A DNA stretch of 64,000 bases from an uncultured Sphingomonadaceae bacterium. GTDB lineage: Bacteria; Pseudomonadota; Alphaproteobacteria; Sphingomonadales; Sphingomonadaceae. A program made the translations under genes and the position numbers. Shown piece by piece: positions 8,772-18,231 of this stretch. Under the pieces are notes generated by a model. The model was not told the origin of the DNA. It did no database searches and saw nothing but the letters and a program-made list of their open reading frames with translations. Position 1 is the stretch's first letter. Every line of letters begins with the position of its first letter. The stretch is from positions 1 through 64,000 of the forward strand of contig CALLJS010000017.1 of assembly GCA_938050045.1 (NCBI GenBank), in the 5' to 3' direction.

Positions 8772-9049
8772 ATATTGACCCTAATTTAGAGGCCTCATTT
8801 TGCGGGTCTTAATCTACAGCTTCTATAATTTTAGGGTTAGCGACAAAAATTCACGCAAAGATGCTTGTCTGTCGCGCTATTTTACCTATGTTCATATAAT
8901 AGATATTACCATCTATGGTTAAGATGCTTTCACCATCATCACTAACACTCTATAAGCTATAATGCGACTCATCTGAGTGAGAAGAGGTATAAATATCAAA
9001 TGAGAGTGACGATATTTGTGTATGCGTAATTTTAGGATCGGAAAATGAG

Positions 9050-10408
9050 ATGAAAAGACTGAAAATATTACCGAAAATTGCACTTTGGAGTTCTTTGGCT
9101 TTATTGCCGGTGGGATCGGTTGCTTATGTGAATGCGCAGCAATCAACGAACCAAGATCAATTTCGTAATATGGAAGAATTTCTCTCGGTCTATCAAAAAA
9201 TCCGTTCAAGCTATGTTGATGAGGTGGACGATCAAAAATTGATCGAAGGTGCTATTCAAGGGATGCTCTCTAGCCTCGATCCGCACAGTGGTTTTCTAGA
9301 CAAAAGCGATTTTCAAAGCCTGCAAACCCAAATCGATGGCGAATATGGTGGCCTTGGTCTCTCTGTTATCCATGAAGATGGCGCGGTGAAAGTGATTGCT
9401 CCGACCAAAGATACGCCGGCTGATCGCGCGGGTATGAAAAGCGGTGATTATATTACTCATTTGGACGGAAAATTAATTGTAGGTGGTACATTAGATGAAG
9501 CGATTGATCTAATGCGCGGTAGACCCAATACTTCTATCAAACTCACCGTGGTTCGTCCAGGCCGAGATGCTCCATTTGATGTGACGATTACACGTGCGAT
9601 TATTGATTTGAAACCTGTGGATTGGGACATTAAAGATGATATTGGCATTATCAATATTACAGCTTTTTCAGATAGAACAGGCGTCGATGTTGTCAATGCG
9701 CTCAATAGCGTTAAACGTTCTTTGGGCAAGAAGCCATTGGGTTATATTGTTGATTTACGCTCTAATCCTGGTGGTCTTTTGAACGAGGCCGTTGAAGTGA
9801 CCGATGCATTTTTGGAACGCGGCGAAATTGTATCGGAGCGCGGGCGCACGAACCGCAGCATTGAGCGTTGGAATGCAACGCCTGGTGATTTTGCGGATGG
9901 TTTACCTATCATCATTTTGGTGGATGCGGGCAGCGCATCCGCATCTGAGATCGTGGCGGGGGCTTTGCAAGACCACCACCGAGCTTTGGTGATGGGCGAG
10001 CGCAGCTTTGGCAAAGGCAGCGTGCAAAATGTATTGCCGCTCACCCGTGATACAGGATTGCGTTTAACCGTTGCGCGGTATCACTTGCCATCGGGTCGTT
10101 CGGTGCAAGAGGGCGGCATTACGCCAGATATTAAAGTGCCGCAAATCTCTGACCCTGATTATGCTAAGCGTGTGACCATTCGCGAGTCGGATTTGCGCCG
10201 TCATTTGGTCAATGATTTGAAACAAGATGATGAATCTTTGGAAAAAGATAAAATGCCAGATCCCAGATTCTCGCAAAGCATTGAGGAATTAAAGGCACAA
10301 GGTATTGAAGATTTTCAATTGCATTATGCTATGGAGACGCTGCGGCGTCTTGGGAAAGGTACAATCGGTCTCGCCCGCAACAAAGGTGCGACTATCAGCC
10401 AGAATTAA
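9050..10408 (+). CDS. ctpA: S41 carboxyl-terminal processing peptidase
   Basis: A 452-residue periplasmic serine protease that trims C-termini of envelope proteins. It has a signal peptide (KIALWSSLALLPVGSVAYVNAQ), a PDZ domain at about 90-175 (GGLGLSV, AGMKSGDYI) and the S41 catalytic domain. The catalytic serine is in DAGSASASEIVAGAL near residue 297 and the lysine in SFGKGSVQ near 322, a Ser/Lys dyad. C-terminal PSGRSVQEGGITPDI is also typical. It lies beside the EnvC-like gene, and such proteases often tune cell-wall hydrolases. ATG 9050 follows a GGAAA motif. Confidence 0.94.
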   Translation: MKRLKILPKIALWSSLALLPVGSVAYVNAQQSTNQDQFRNMEEFLSVYQKIRSSYVDEVDDQKLIEGAIQGMLSSLDPHSGFLDKSDFQSLQTQIDGEYGGLGLSVIHEDGAVKVIAPTKDTPADRAGMKSGDYITHLDGKLIVGGTLDEAIDLMRGRPNTSIKLTVVRPGRDAPFDVTITRAIIDLKPVDWDIKDDIGIINITAFSDRTGVDVVNALNSVKRSLGKKPLGYIVDLRSNPGGLLNEAVEVTDAFLERGEIVSERGRTNRSIERWNATPGDFADGLPIIILVDAGSASASEIVAGALQDHHRALVMGERSFGKGSVQNVLPLTRDTGLRLTVARYHLPSGRSVQEGGITPDIKVPQISDPDYAKRVTIRESDLRRHLVNDLKQDDESLEKDKMPDPRFSQSIEELKAQGIEDFQLHYAMETLRRLGKGTIGLARNKGATISQN

Positions 10409-10469
10409 CATAATGATTGCGCTAATTACTTAACGCATTACATTTAACAGGGATGATAAGGGTAATATT

Positions 10470-10919
10470 ATGAGAATGGCGATATATTGTGCGATTGCCA
10501 TTCCAGCTTTTTTATTGGGCGGTGCCTATATTTCTCAATATGGCTTTGACCTTTATCCTTGTGAAATGTGTTGGTGGCAGCGCTACCCCCATTTTGCGGC
10601 TCTCGCATTTGGCCTAGCTGCATTTTTCACGCCTAAATATGCAAAATTTCTAACCCTATTGTCGGCAATATCCATTGCTATCAGCGGTTTCATTGGCGGA
10701 TTTCATGCGGGCGTAGAATATGGCTGGTGGGACGGTATTACGGGTTGTGCTGTGACCGCCAATCCTGATTTGGATATATTGGAATCGATTATGAATGCGC
10801 CTTTAGTGCGCTGTGATGTTGCGCCTTGGGATTTATTCGGTATCTCTTTGGCTGGATATAATTTTATTTTTTCTATTGTGGCTGCTATATTGATTATCAA
10901 GACAATAGTGAAACGCTAA
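10470..10919 (+). CDS. dsbB: DsbB-family disulfide bond formation protein
   Basis: A 149-residue integral membrane protein with four predicted helices. A CxxC pair in LYPCEMCWWQRYPH follows the first helix, and a second cysteine pair (GCAV and VRCDV, about 25 residues apart) sits in the second periplasmic loop. This is the DsbB plan: it passes electrons from DsbA to quinone. Helix content and the WWQR after CxxC match the family closely. The Shine-Dalgarno-like AAGGGTAA precedes ATG 10470. No dsbA is nearby. A coq7 homologue follows after 17 bases. Confidence 0.92.
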   Translation: MRMAIYCAIAIPAFLLGGAYISQYGFDLYPCEMCWWQRYPHFAALAFGLAAFFTPKYAKFLTLLSAISIAISGFIGGFHAGVEYGWWDGITGCAVTANPDLDILESIMNAPLVRCDVAPWDLFGISLAGYNFIFSIVAAILIIKTIVKR

Positions 10920-10936
10920 AATATAGAGGATGATAT

Positions 10937-11488
10937 ATGCCGCAAGACCCCATTCCGCAGGATAAAAACTCCCTACAAAAAGAAGCGACCGATTCAATGA
11001 TTAGGGTGAATCAAGCTGGCGAATATGGGGCAAAGCAAATTTATGCGGGACAGCTTGCTATCATGGGCAACCGCACACCCGCCGCGCGCAGCATATCGCA
11101 TATGGCCGAACAAGAGGAACGGCATTTGCAATTTTTCAATGAAATGATTGCAAAGCGCGGCGTGCGACCAACTTTATTGCAGCCTTTTTGGGAAAAAGCA
11201 GGTTTTGCATTGGGGGCAGTGACGGCGGCTCTTGGCCCAGAAGCGGCGATGGCCTGTACCGTGGCGGTGGAAACGGAAATTGATAATCATTACCGCGAGC
11301 AATTAGAAGAATTGGGCGAGAGCGATAGTGAGCTATCCGAGAAAATTGAAGAATTTCGCCAAGAAGAATTGGACCATAAAGAAACCGCATTACAATCGGG
11401 GGCCGAGCAAGCCCCTGCTTATCTTTTGATGAGCATGGCAATTCGTATGGGCTGTAAAGTGGCAATTGGTCTATCTAAGAGGATATAA
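10937..11488 (+). CDS. coq7: Demethoxyubiquinone hydroxylase (COQ7)
   Basis: A 183-residue di-iron monooxygenase catalysing the C6 hydroxylation of demethoxyubiquinone in ubiquinone synthesis. Iron ligands sit in two repeats: EYGAKQIY and MAEQEERHLQFF in the first, ETEIDNHYREQL and EELDHKETAL in the second. This is the COQ7 family, replacing UbiF in many alphaproteobacteria. The Shine-Dalgarno AGAGGATG precedes ATG 10937. It lies 17 bases after dsbB, whose product hands electrons to the quinone pool, and before a rhomboid gene. Confidence 0.95.
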   Translation: MPQDPIPQDKNSLQKEATDSMIRVNQAGEYGAKQIYAGQLAIMGNRTPAARSISHMAEQEERHLQFFNEMIAKRGVRPTLLQPFWEKAGFALGAVTAALGPEAAMACTVAVETEIDNHYREQLEELGESDSELSEKIEEFRQEELDHKETALQSGAEQAPAYLLMSMAIRMGCKVAIGLSKRI

Positions 11489-11529
11489 GCGCGCCCTCTA
11501 TTGAATAATAATGCAAGAGGATTTCTAGT

Positions 11530-12138
11530 TTGAGAAGCAAGGCAGAATTATTTGAGTGTATAAAAATCATTATATTAATTTGTGCTATGATGGCGAGTGT
11601 CCATCTTCTCAACATTTTAACAGATGGTTATTTTCTCAACTTTGGCCTCGAACCAAGAGAATTAAGCCGTATTTATGCAATATTATTATATCCCTGGTTG
11701 CATGGGGATATGACCCATTTGCTCAGTAATTTATCAATATTTGTGGTATTGGCATTTCTTTGCTTAATGCAAGGCGTTCGATATTTTGTTAAAGCCAGCG
11801 CGATAATCATTATCGTTTCGGGTTTGTTGGTTTGGCTTTTTGGCCGCGATGCCATTCATATTGGTGCTAGCGGATGGATATTTGGATTATGGAGTTTAAC
11901 GATTGCATTAGCATGGTTTGAGCGCAGTTTTTTGAACATTAGCGTCGGTATAGGGGTGCTGATATTTTATGGCGGCATGATTTTTGGATTAGTCCCTACC
12001 TCTGCTCCGGTCTCATTCGAAGGCCATATATTTGGAGCAATGGCCGGTGTTATAAGTGCTGCTATATTATCCAAAGAGAGACGTTTAAGGCTAAAAAAAA
12101 CGCCCAATGGGGAATTGCAATTTTGGTCCGATAATTAA
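11530..12138 (+). CDS. Rhomboid-family intramembrane serine protease
   Basis: A 202-residue membrane protein with about six helices. The nucleophile motif GASGWIFG is near residue 112 and the partner histidine in FEGHIFGAMAG near 164, the rhomboid Ser/His dyad. The first luminal segment has HGDMTHLLSN, which matches the family's HxxxxHLxxN. It should cut membrane proteins within the bilayer; substrates are unknown. The start is TTG with AGAGGA eight bases upstream. It ends the plus-strand dsbB-coq7 run. Confidence 0.87.
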   Translation: MRSKAELFECIKIIILICAMMASVHLLNILTDGYFLNFGLEPRELSRIYAILLYPWLHGDMTHLLSNLSIFVVLAFLCLMQGVRYFVKASAIIIIVSGLLVWLFGRDAIHIGASGWIFGLWSLTIALAWFERSFLNISVGIGVLIFYGGMIFGLVPTSAPVSFEGHIFGAMAGVISAAILSKERRLRLKKTPNGELQFWSDN

Positions 12139-12239
12139 TATATTTAATTTTAACATTATATCTTGTAAGCTAAATTTAGCATTGGTCAGCAATGGTTCAG
12201 CATAGCTATGATAATTGGTATAAAAATTGGAGATAATTT

Positions 12240-12878
12240 GTGAAATTTGGATCATTTTTAACATTGAATATTGCGGTTATAGCCTTGACTTTGCCTGCTT
12301 ATGCCCAACAAGAAGCCCAGCAACCAGAAGCAGAGCAAGAGATTGCTTTTCCTGAAGATGTAAAGGTAAAATTGGTCGATAGATTTGGTGAAGATCCATG
12401 CCCAGAAAGCACGGAAGATGAAATAGTCGTTTGCAGCATCTATGTCGAAGGAGACCGTTACCGTATCCCGCAAATTTTACGCAATGACCCCAATGACCCT
12501 GCTAATCAATCATGGACGCAACGTGCTGTTTCGATTCGTACATTAGGCGCGAGCGGCACCAATAGCTGTTCACCATCTGGTGCTGGTGGCTTTACCGGTT
12601 GTACCCAATCTTTGATTGATGCTGCCTATGCCGAACGGCGCAATGCCCCCAATGTAGAGGCGGGCCGTTTAATAGCGGAAGAGCGTCAAAAACGCCTTGG
12701 GCTGATCGATGCTGAAGCCGAGGATGTCGAACGCCGAGTTGTTGAAATTGAGAAAGCACGGGCAGAGAAAGAAGCGGCTGAAATTGCTGCTGCTCAAGCC
12801 GCCGCAGAAGCAGCGCTTGATCCTGAACTCAAAGCAGAAACAGAAGAAGCGTTACCCGAGATTATTCCTGATCCATAA
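12240..12878 (+). CDS. Exported hypothetical protein with coiled-coil tail
   Basis: A 212-residue protein starting at GTG with GGAGA six bases upstream. A signal peptide ends at LTLPAYAQQ near residue 23. The middle domain has four cysteines, two near residues 59-70 (DPCPESTEDEIVVCS) and two near 110-122 (NSCSPSGAGGFTGC), suggesting periplasmic disulfides, plus the conserved-looking YRIPQILR. Residues 155-195 form an Ala/Glu-rich coiled coil (EIEKARAEKEAAEIAAAQAA), and the tail is acidic. Similar proteins occur in sphingomonads without known function; I make no functional claim. It converges with the DUF885 gene 12 bases away. Confidence 0.75.
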   Translation: MKFGSFLTLNIAVIALTLPAYAQQEAQQPEAEQEIAFPEDVKVKLVDRFGEDPCPESTEDEIVVCSIYVEGDRYRIPQILRNDPNDPANQSWTQRAVSIRTLGASGTNSCSPSGAGGFTGCTQSLIDAAYAERRNAPNVEAGRLIAEERQKRLGLIDAEAEDVERRVVEIEKARAEKEAAEIAAAQAAAEAALDPELKAETEEALPEIIPDP

Positions 12879-12890
12879 AGCTGCATTAGT

Positions 12891-14696
12891 CTATTTTGCT
12901 CGCTCAATTTTGAGCCAATCTCTAACTTGATTTTCTAATATTTCGAGGGGTATCGCCCCTTGTCCTAAAACGACATCGTGAAATTCTCGAATATCAAATT
13001 TATCGCCCAAATTTTCTTCGGCTAATGTACGCAATTCGCGTATTTTTAATTCACCAATTTTATAAGCCAATGCTTGACCAGGCCAGCTAATATAGCGGTT
13101 TACTTCGGCCTCGATATTGGCCTGTGTCAGCGCGGTATTGTCGAGCATATAATCAATGGCTTTTTGTTTGCTCCATCCTTTGGAATGCAGACCTGTATCG
13201 ACCACCAATCGGCAAGCACGCCACATTTCATAGGACAGGCGGCCCATATTTTTGGCGGGCGTATCATAAAGCCCCATCTCTATGCCAAGGCGTTCAGAAT
13301 AAAGGCCCCATCCTTCGACAAATGCGGTAAAGAATGCGCCATTTTTACGAAAGTCAGACAATGGCAATTCTTGTTGTAAAGCGATTTGATGATGATGGCC
13401 AGGGACGGCTTCATGCACGCTCAATGCAGGGACTTCCCATAATGGGCGTTGGTCGAGCTTTGATGTGTTGACGAAATAAAAGCCTGCCAGTCCAATCTCT
13501 GGCGATCCTGGATTATAATAAGCTGTCGTTGTTCCCTCTGCAATCTCCGCAGGTATTTCTTTTATGCCATAAGGAAGCACGGCAAGGCGGCCAAAGAGAG
13601 AGGGCATTTTACCATCAATATCCTTGGTCACACGCGCCACATAACGCATCAATTCCTCTGGCGTTTTTGCATAATATTGCGGGTCTGTTCGCAGATGCTC
13701 AATAAAGGCCTCGCGCGTTTCATAGCCTGCTGATTTGGACACTTCGACCATCTCTGCTCTAATGCGCGCGACTTCTGATAGGCCTAAATTGTGAATTTCA
13801 TCTGCGCTCATCGTGGTGGTTGTCATCTGCCTGATACGGAAATCATAATAATCCGCCCCCGATGGTTGCTGCGATGCCCCTGGCGATGCGCTGCAGGCGG
13901 GTTTATACGCATTTAGATACCATTGTTCATGAATTTTGATGGCTGGAAATATTATTTCATCGATGATTTTTTGTGCATCTTTAGAGAGGGATTGCCATTT
14001 TTCCGCGTCAATATTGCTGGGTTTAGCTTTGGCATAAGGCGCGTAAAACCTTGTGCTGCGCGGATCATCGGCCAACAGACCCGAAATAGATTTTTCATAC
14101 CCAAAAATAGCGTCGCATGGCAGCGTGACCTTGCTCGCAATCGCGACATTGGCAACATCGATAGATTGTTTGTTAATACGGTCATATTGCCGCAATCGAT
14201 CGTTATAGCTTTGATAATCAGAAGCCGTGCGGAACGGTAAATTACCCGCCATGCCTGCAAAATTTTGATGCCAACCGCTGCGATTGGTAAAATTTATCGC
14301 ACGTTGCGGATATTTCTGGCTCTCTATAGTTTCTTCTAATGTCCGTTTTAATATGCCATAATCGGCTTTTTGCGAAGACGTTAAGCCGTCTACGGATATT
14401 GCCGTTAGTTTTTTCAAAAAAGATTGGGCTTTTTTTGCGGCTTTAGCTTGCGATTCCAATGTAACATCGGCCAATTTCCCATCGGCTTCTTTGATGCCCA
14501 ATGAGCTAGCGAAGGTCGGTGATTGCTCCAAACTATATTGCCAATATTGGTCAATAAGATTTTCCAGTTGCGCGGCATGATGAGAGGCAAGCGTTGGTGA
14601 AGTTTCCGATATATTTTGCGCGAAAATGGGGCTGTTGGACGCTGCAATCATCCATGCAATGGCCGCTGATTTTATATAGAATGAAGAGGGTTTCAT
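12891..14696 (-). CDS. DUF885 family exported metallopeptidase
   Basis: About 601 residues with a signal peptide (AAIAWMIAASNSPIFAQ) from ATG 14696; the frame stays open 20 codons further upstream without a credible start. The DUF885 domain fills the rest. Its zinc-peptidase-like motif is in LSVHEAVPGHHHQIALQ, giving HExxxGHH, with a downstream glutamate in AFVEGWGLYSERLG. Family members are thought to be periplasmic peptidases, some with collagen- or dipeptide-like substrates; the substrate here cannot be told. Alone in its transcription unit, facing the preceding hypothetical gene. Confidence 0.88.
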   Translation of the reverse strand: MKPSSFYIKSAAIAWMIAASNSPIFAQNISETSPTLASHHAAQLENLIDQYWQYSLEQSPTFASSLGIKEADGKLADVTLESQAKAAKKAQSFLKKLTAISVDGLTSSQKADYGILKRTLEETIESQKYPQRAINFTNRSGWHQNFAGMAGNLPFRTASDYQSYNDRLRQYDRINKQSIDVANVAIASKVTLPCDAIFGYEKSISGLLADDPRSTRFYAPYAKAKPSNIDAEKWQSLSKDAQKIIDEIIFPAIKIHEQWYLNAYKPACSASPGASQQPSGADYYDFRIRQMTTTTMSADEIHNLGLSEVARIRAEMVEVSKSAGYETREAFIEHLRTDPQYYAKTPEELMRYVARVTKDIDGKMPSLFGRLAVLPYGIKEIPAEIAEGTTTAYYNPGSPEIGLAGFYFVNTSKLDQRPLWEVPALSVHEAVPGHHHQIALQQELPLSDFRKNGAFFTAFVEGWGLYSERLGIEMGLYDTPAKNMGRLSYEMWRACRLVVDTGLHSKGWSKQKAIDYMLDNTALTQANIEAEVNRYISWPGQALAYKIGELKIRELRTLAEENLGDKFDIREFHDVVLGQGAIPLEILENQVRDWLKIERAK

Positions 14697-14923
14697 ATTG
14701 TCATCCTTAAGACATAAGATCGTGAAAATATTGAGCATATTTAAGATTATTAGCATTACGCATGCGGGAAGTAAAATGGCGAATAAGATTAATGATTTTT
14801 TGGAAAAATGAACGCCCTAATCTTTGAATAAAGCAAGTAGCAGAATATAGCGGTAAATAGCGTGAAAAATATTAGGATAATTAGCCATTGATTATTTGAT
14901 GCGACTGTTAAAAAAAACTGATA

Positions 14924-16564
14924 TTATTTAGGGGCTTTAATAAGGTCGGAAAAATCAATATTTTTGGCCGCATTGATACAATTTTGGCGTATATGGCGTG
15001 CCGTTTCCATGGGCACATTATGGATGGTTAAAACGCTTAATCCGCTGCCCCCTGCTATACCAAATTTAACATCGGCAGTTTTCAAATATTGCGATATAGG
15101 GCCTTGCGCAAGATCAACTGTCTGCACCTTAACCATGGGCAATATCGTCATTTTTTGATTCCAAAAACCAGACTTCACATAGATTTGCCTATCGTCCATA
15201 GCGTGAAAATGATAGCGCCAGCCAATGCAGCTCAATAGAAATGGAAACAGTGCCACTATCCATATCCAATTTATGATAGCCATGCTTGTGGCTATCTTTT
15301 GCGCATCGAATATCTTTGGTAAGATGGTCGATAAACAGAAAATAAATGCTATTAAAAAAGCACTGAAAAGCATCGATGCCGCCATATAAGAAAAGTGCGC
15401 GCGATAAAAATATGTTCCCTCGGCGGGTGCATCGATAGAAGCGCGGTGCGCTATTGGCCAATATTCTTCATCTTTTGCCAGCGGTGCCATCATATGGCTG
15501 CTCTCTTTGCCTGTATCGCTGCCCAGGCTTGTAAATTTTAACGCATACCAGCCAAAGCGTTTGCGGATGGCCCCTGTTTGCACAATAGCGGCTTGGACAC
15601 GGTGCAGCGGCATAACCACATCGGTTAGGGTCAGTAAACCGCGTTGACGCCTGATTCCGCGATCTGTTGCGGTTAGGCTGAAACCATATTCGCGCAAAAA
15701 TGTTTGCACTTGGCCGCTTAACATACCCATCACAATCAAAGCGAAAATAAGCCCGACGATGGCTGCTATTTGGGAATAGATGGCTATCCCTTTTATTTGC
15801 GTGCTCCTCTCATCATAGGAATCAACGGCATATTTAATTATGTCGCCTAAATCTCTGGGCAATAAAAAGTCGAACTGCTGCGCTGCACCAGCTATGACAG
15901 CAAATAGGATAAGCGAGAAATTGAATATACCTAATGTGAAGATGCGTTTTATATCCATTGAGAAAATGACTTCATCTTGCGCGATTGCATCGTCATCACC
16001 CGTTGCGATACTCTTGTCTACAGGGCTTATTTTTGCAACGCCAGCTTTGCGGGTGCGAATCAATTGGCGCAGATTTTCTGCTTCATCAACGCTAACAAAT
16101 TCTAAAGTTCCCTCGTCACCTTCGCTGCCGCCGGTTTCAAATTTTACTGCACTAATCCCCAAAAAACGGGGGATAAGGCTTTGCTCTAGGCTCACATCTT
16201 GGATACGCTCATAGGGGATAGAGCGCGCATTACGGCTTAAAATTCCGCTTTCTATGCGAATTTCTTCTGCCCCTATTTGATAGGAAAATCGCTTCCACGC
16301 CCAAAATATAAACCCCAATGAAATGAGGGTGAAGATGCCAAAACCAATCAATAGAAATATATAACCAACTTTATCACCCAATGCAAAGAATGCGGCTAAT
16401 ATGGGGAATATCAAGCTGCGCAAACCTGTTATAGTTTTGGCAATTAAGGATAGGGGCGAGAGATGAAAAGCTGTATTATCGCTTGCAAGGTCGCTCGCAT
16501 TGGCCTTATTTTCTGGTGCGGATTTCAAAGCGTCATCAAGCGGGGTGCGAATGCTATTATCCAT
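14924..16564 (-). CDS. Multi-pass bacterial PH-domain (bPH2/YdbT-like) protein
   Basis: About 546 residues with ATG 16564 one base after the stop of the upstream PH gene. It has several membrane helix pairs (about 50-100, 215-300, 395-450) alternating with bPH2 (DUF304) domains. Each carries a recognisable core: ILSRNARSIPYERIQDVSL, the GLLTLTDVVMPLHRVQ segment, and MTILPMVKVQTVDLAQGP. This is the YdbS/YdbT pair, membrane proteins of unclear function; some homologues affect resistance to antimicrobials. It forms a two-gene operon with the gene at 16566-17105. Confidence 0.85.
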   Translation of the reverse strand: MDNSIRTPLDDALKSAPENKANASDLASDNTAFHLSPLSLIAKTITGLRSLIFPILAAFFALGDKVGYIFLLIGFGIFTLISLGFIFWAWKRFSYQIGAEEIRIESGILSRNARSIPYERIQDVSLEQSLIPRFLGISAVKFETGGSEGDEGTLEFVSVDEAENLRQLIRTRKAGVAKISPVDKSIATGDDDAIAQDEVIFSMDIKRIFTLGIFNFSLILFAVIAGAAQQFDFLLPRDLGDIIKYAVDSYDERSTQIKGIAIYSQIAAIVGLIFALIVMGMLSGQVQTFLREYGFSLTATDRGIRRQRGLLTLTDVVMPLHRVQAAIVQTGAIRKRFGWYALKFTSLGSDTGKESSHMMAPLAKDEEYWPIAHRASIDAPAEGTYFYRAHFSYMAASMLFSAFLIAFIFCLSTILPKIFDAQKIATSMAIINWIWIVALFPFLLSCIGWRYHFHAMDDRQIYVKSGFWNQKMTILPMVKVQTVDLAQGPISQYLKTADVKFGIAGGSGLSVLTIHNVPMETARHIRQNCINAAKNIDFSDLIKAPK

Positions 16565-16565
16565 A

Positions 16566-17105
16566 TCAGAGCATATCCGCCTTAATATAGTCACGGATGG
16601 TATCGCGCATTTCCTCAGCGATTTCGCGTTTGAGGCCAGGTAATACCACGGTGCTATTATGCGTGCCTGCTGTATGTAAAACTAATGAGGATAGCCCAAA
16701 AAGCCTTTCCAATGGCCCTTGGGCAACGTCAATATGTTGAACGCGGTTAATTGGAACGATAGTGTCGGTATAGAATAAATAGCCGCGTATGATTTGAATT
16801 TGACCATCGCTCATATCATAACCCCATCGATTATAGCGGCGGCGCGGCAATAAGAATATCATGAGCAAAAATAGCATAGAAATTGGTGCAGCGATGACGA
16901 AAGGCTTTATCAACCCTTCATTGGCTATAGCAGCATCGCCAATGAAAATAGGGATGGCCAATAATATTGCCCTTATGAAGGCAGAAAGGCGCAAAAGTAA
17001 AATATAACCAGGGTCTAATTGGGTCATGGAATCGCGAATGTCTTCACGCGCATCGCTATCTGGGGATGTTTCAGTTTCGGTTATTTGCGGGGTATCATCG
17101 TTCAT
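16566..17105 (-). CDS. PH-domain (YdbS-like) membrane protein
   Basis: About 179 residues from ATG 17105. An acidic N-terminus is followed by two helices near residues 45-95 (LSAFIRAILLAIPIFI and FVIAAPISMLFLLMIFLL), then one bPH2 domain with IIRGYLFYTDTIVPINRVQHIDVAQGP, the diagnostic segment. It is the small partner of the larger PH protein and is separated from it by a single base, so coupled. The membrane complex has no assigned role. Confidence 0.86.
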   Translation of the reverse strand: MNDDTPQITETETSPDSDAREDIRDSMTQLDPGYILLLRLSAFIRAILLAIPIFIGDAAIANEGLIKPFVIAAPISMLFLLMIFLLPRRRYNRWGYDMSDGQIQIIRGYLFYTDTIVPINRVQHIDVAQGPLERLFGLSSLVLHTAGTHNSTVVLPGLKREIAEEMRDTIRDYIKADML

Positions 17106-17188
17106 AAGTTCAATTATGGGCATGCAAGCCGTGCAAGACAAGCACAATAAAATTAACCGCTAATATCATTCGATTAATATCATTGTTC

Positions 17189-18184
17189 TTAGGCGATAGC
17201 GGCTTGCGTTTCGCGGCGCAACGCAGCAATGATGTCGGCCACGCTTTCTTCGGCTTTCACCATCCCGACGGATTGACCTGCCATGATTGATCCATTTTCG
17301 ACATCGCCATCGATGACGGCTTTGCGCAAAGCCCCAGCCCAAAAATGCTCAATTTGTAATTGCGCTTCCTTCATATCAACCTTGCCTTCATCCAATAAAG
17401 TGGCAACGTCGCGCTGTTTGGCGGTAAATTCTTCTGTCCCTTTATTTTTAAGGGCGCGTACAGGGATAACGGGCAATCTTGGGTCAATTTGAACGCTGGC
17501 CACAGCATCGCGCGCATTACCGCGAATAAAGGCTTTTTTGAAATTCGGATGCGCGATGGATTCATGCGCACATACAAAGCGTGTTCCAAGCTGCACGCCT
17601 GCTGCGCCCATTTCTAAATAAGCGGCGATAGCGCTGCCTCTGGCAATGCCGCCCGCAACAAATATAGGGATTTGCTCGGCAATTTCAGGGAGTATTTCTT
17701 GCGCCAAAACGCTGGTTGAAACAGGGCCAATATGCCCGCCTGCTTCCATGCCCTCGATTACCAAAGCATCGACGCCGCTGCGGATGAATTTTTTCGCCAA
17801 AGCCAGAGCAGGGGCGAAGGCGATTACTTTTGCGCCCATTTCTTTTATGGCCTCTAAACTGCCCTTGGGCGGCAGCCCGCCTGCCATGACCACATGCGAG
17901 ATTTTATGCTTTGCGCAGACCGCAATCAGATCAAATAGATCGGGGTGCATGGTGATTAAATTAACGCCAAAAGCTTTGTTGGTGCGCTTTTTGGTTTCTG
18001 TAATTTCTATATCCAAAAGTTCGGTGGTCATGGCCCCGCATGCGATCACGCCAAAACCGCCTGCATTGCTAATGGCCGACACTAAATTACGTTCTGAAAC
18101 CCAGCTCATTGCTCCGCACATAATAGCGCTCTCGCACCCTAGAAATTCTGCGCCGCGTTTCATTAATATATCAATATTTGGCAT
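17189..18184 (-). CDS. Nitronate monooxygenase-like flavoprotein
   Basis: A 331-residue TIM-barrel FMN protein of the nitronate monooxygenase / FabK (enoyl-ACP reductase II) superfamily. Signs are AIMCGAMSWVSE at the N-terminus, SNAGGFGVIACG, the FMN-phosphate segment IFVAGGIARGSAIAAYLEMGAAGVQLGTRF and VIEGMEAGGHIG. The active-site histidine of nitronate monooxygenases fits EAGGHIG. Whether it oxidises nitronates or reduces enoyl groups cannot be settled here. It lies 47 bases downstream of lysC and may be cotranscribed; no metabolic link is evident. Confidence 0.85.
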   Translation of the reverse strand: MPNIDILMKRGAEFLGCESAIMCGAMSWVSERNLVSAISNAGGFGVIACGAMTTELLDIEITETKKRTNKAFGVNLITMHPDLFDLIAVCAKHKISHVVMAGGLPPKGSLEAIKEMGAKVIAFAPALALAKKFIRSGVDALVIEGMEAGGHIGPVSTSVLAQEILPEIAEQIPIFVAGGIARGSAIAAYLEMGAAGVQLGTRFVCAHESIAHPNFKKAFIRGNARDAVASVQIDPRLPVIPVRALKNKGTEEFTAKQRDVATLLDEGKVDMKEAQLQIEHFWAGALRKAVIDGDVENGSIMAGQSVGMVKAEESVADIIAALRRETQAAIA

Positions 18185-18231
18185 TATCTTTATTCCTTTG
18201 GTGGGTATGGTTCGTGATATGAATGAAGTAT

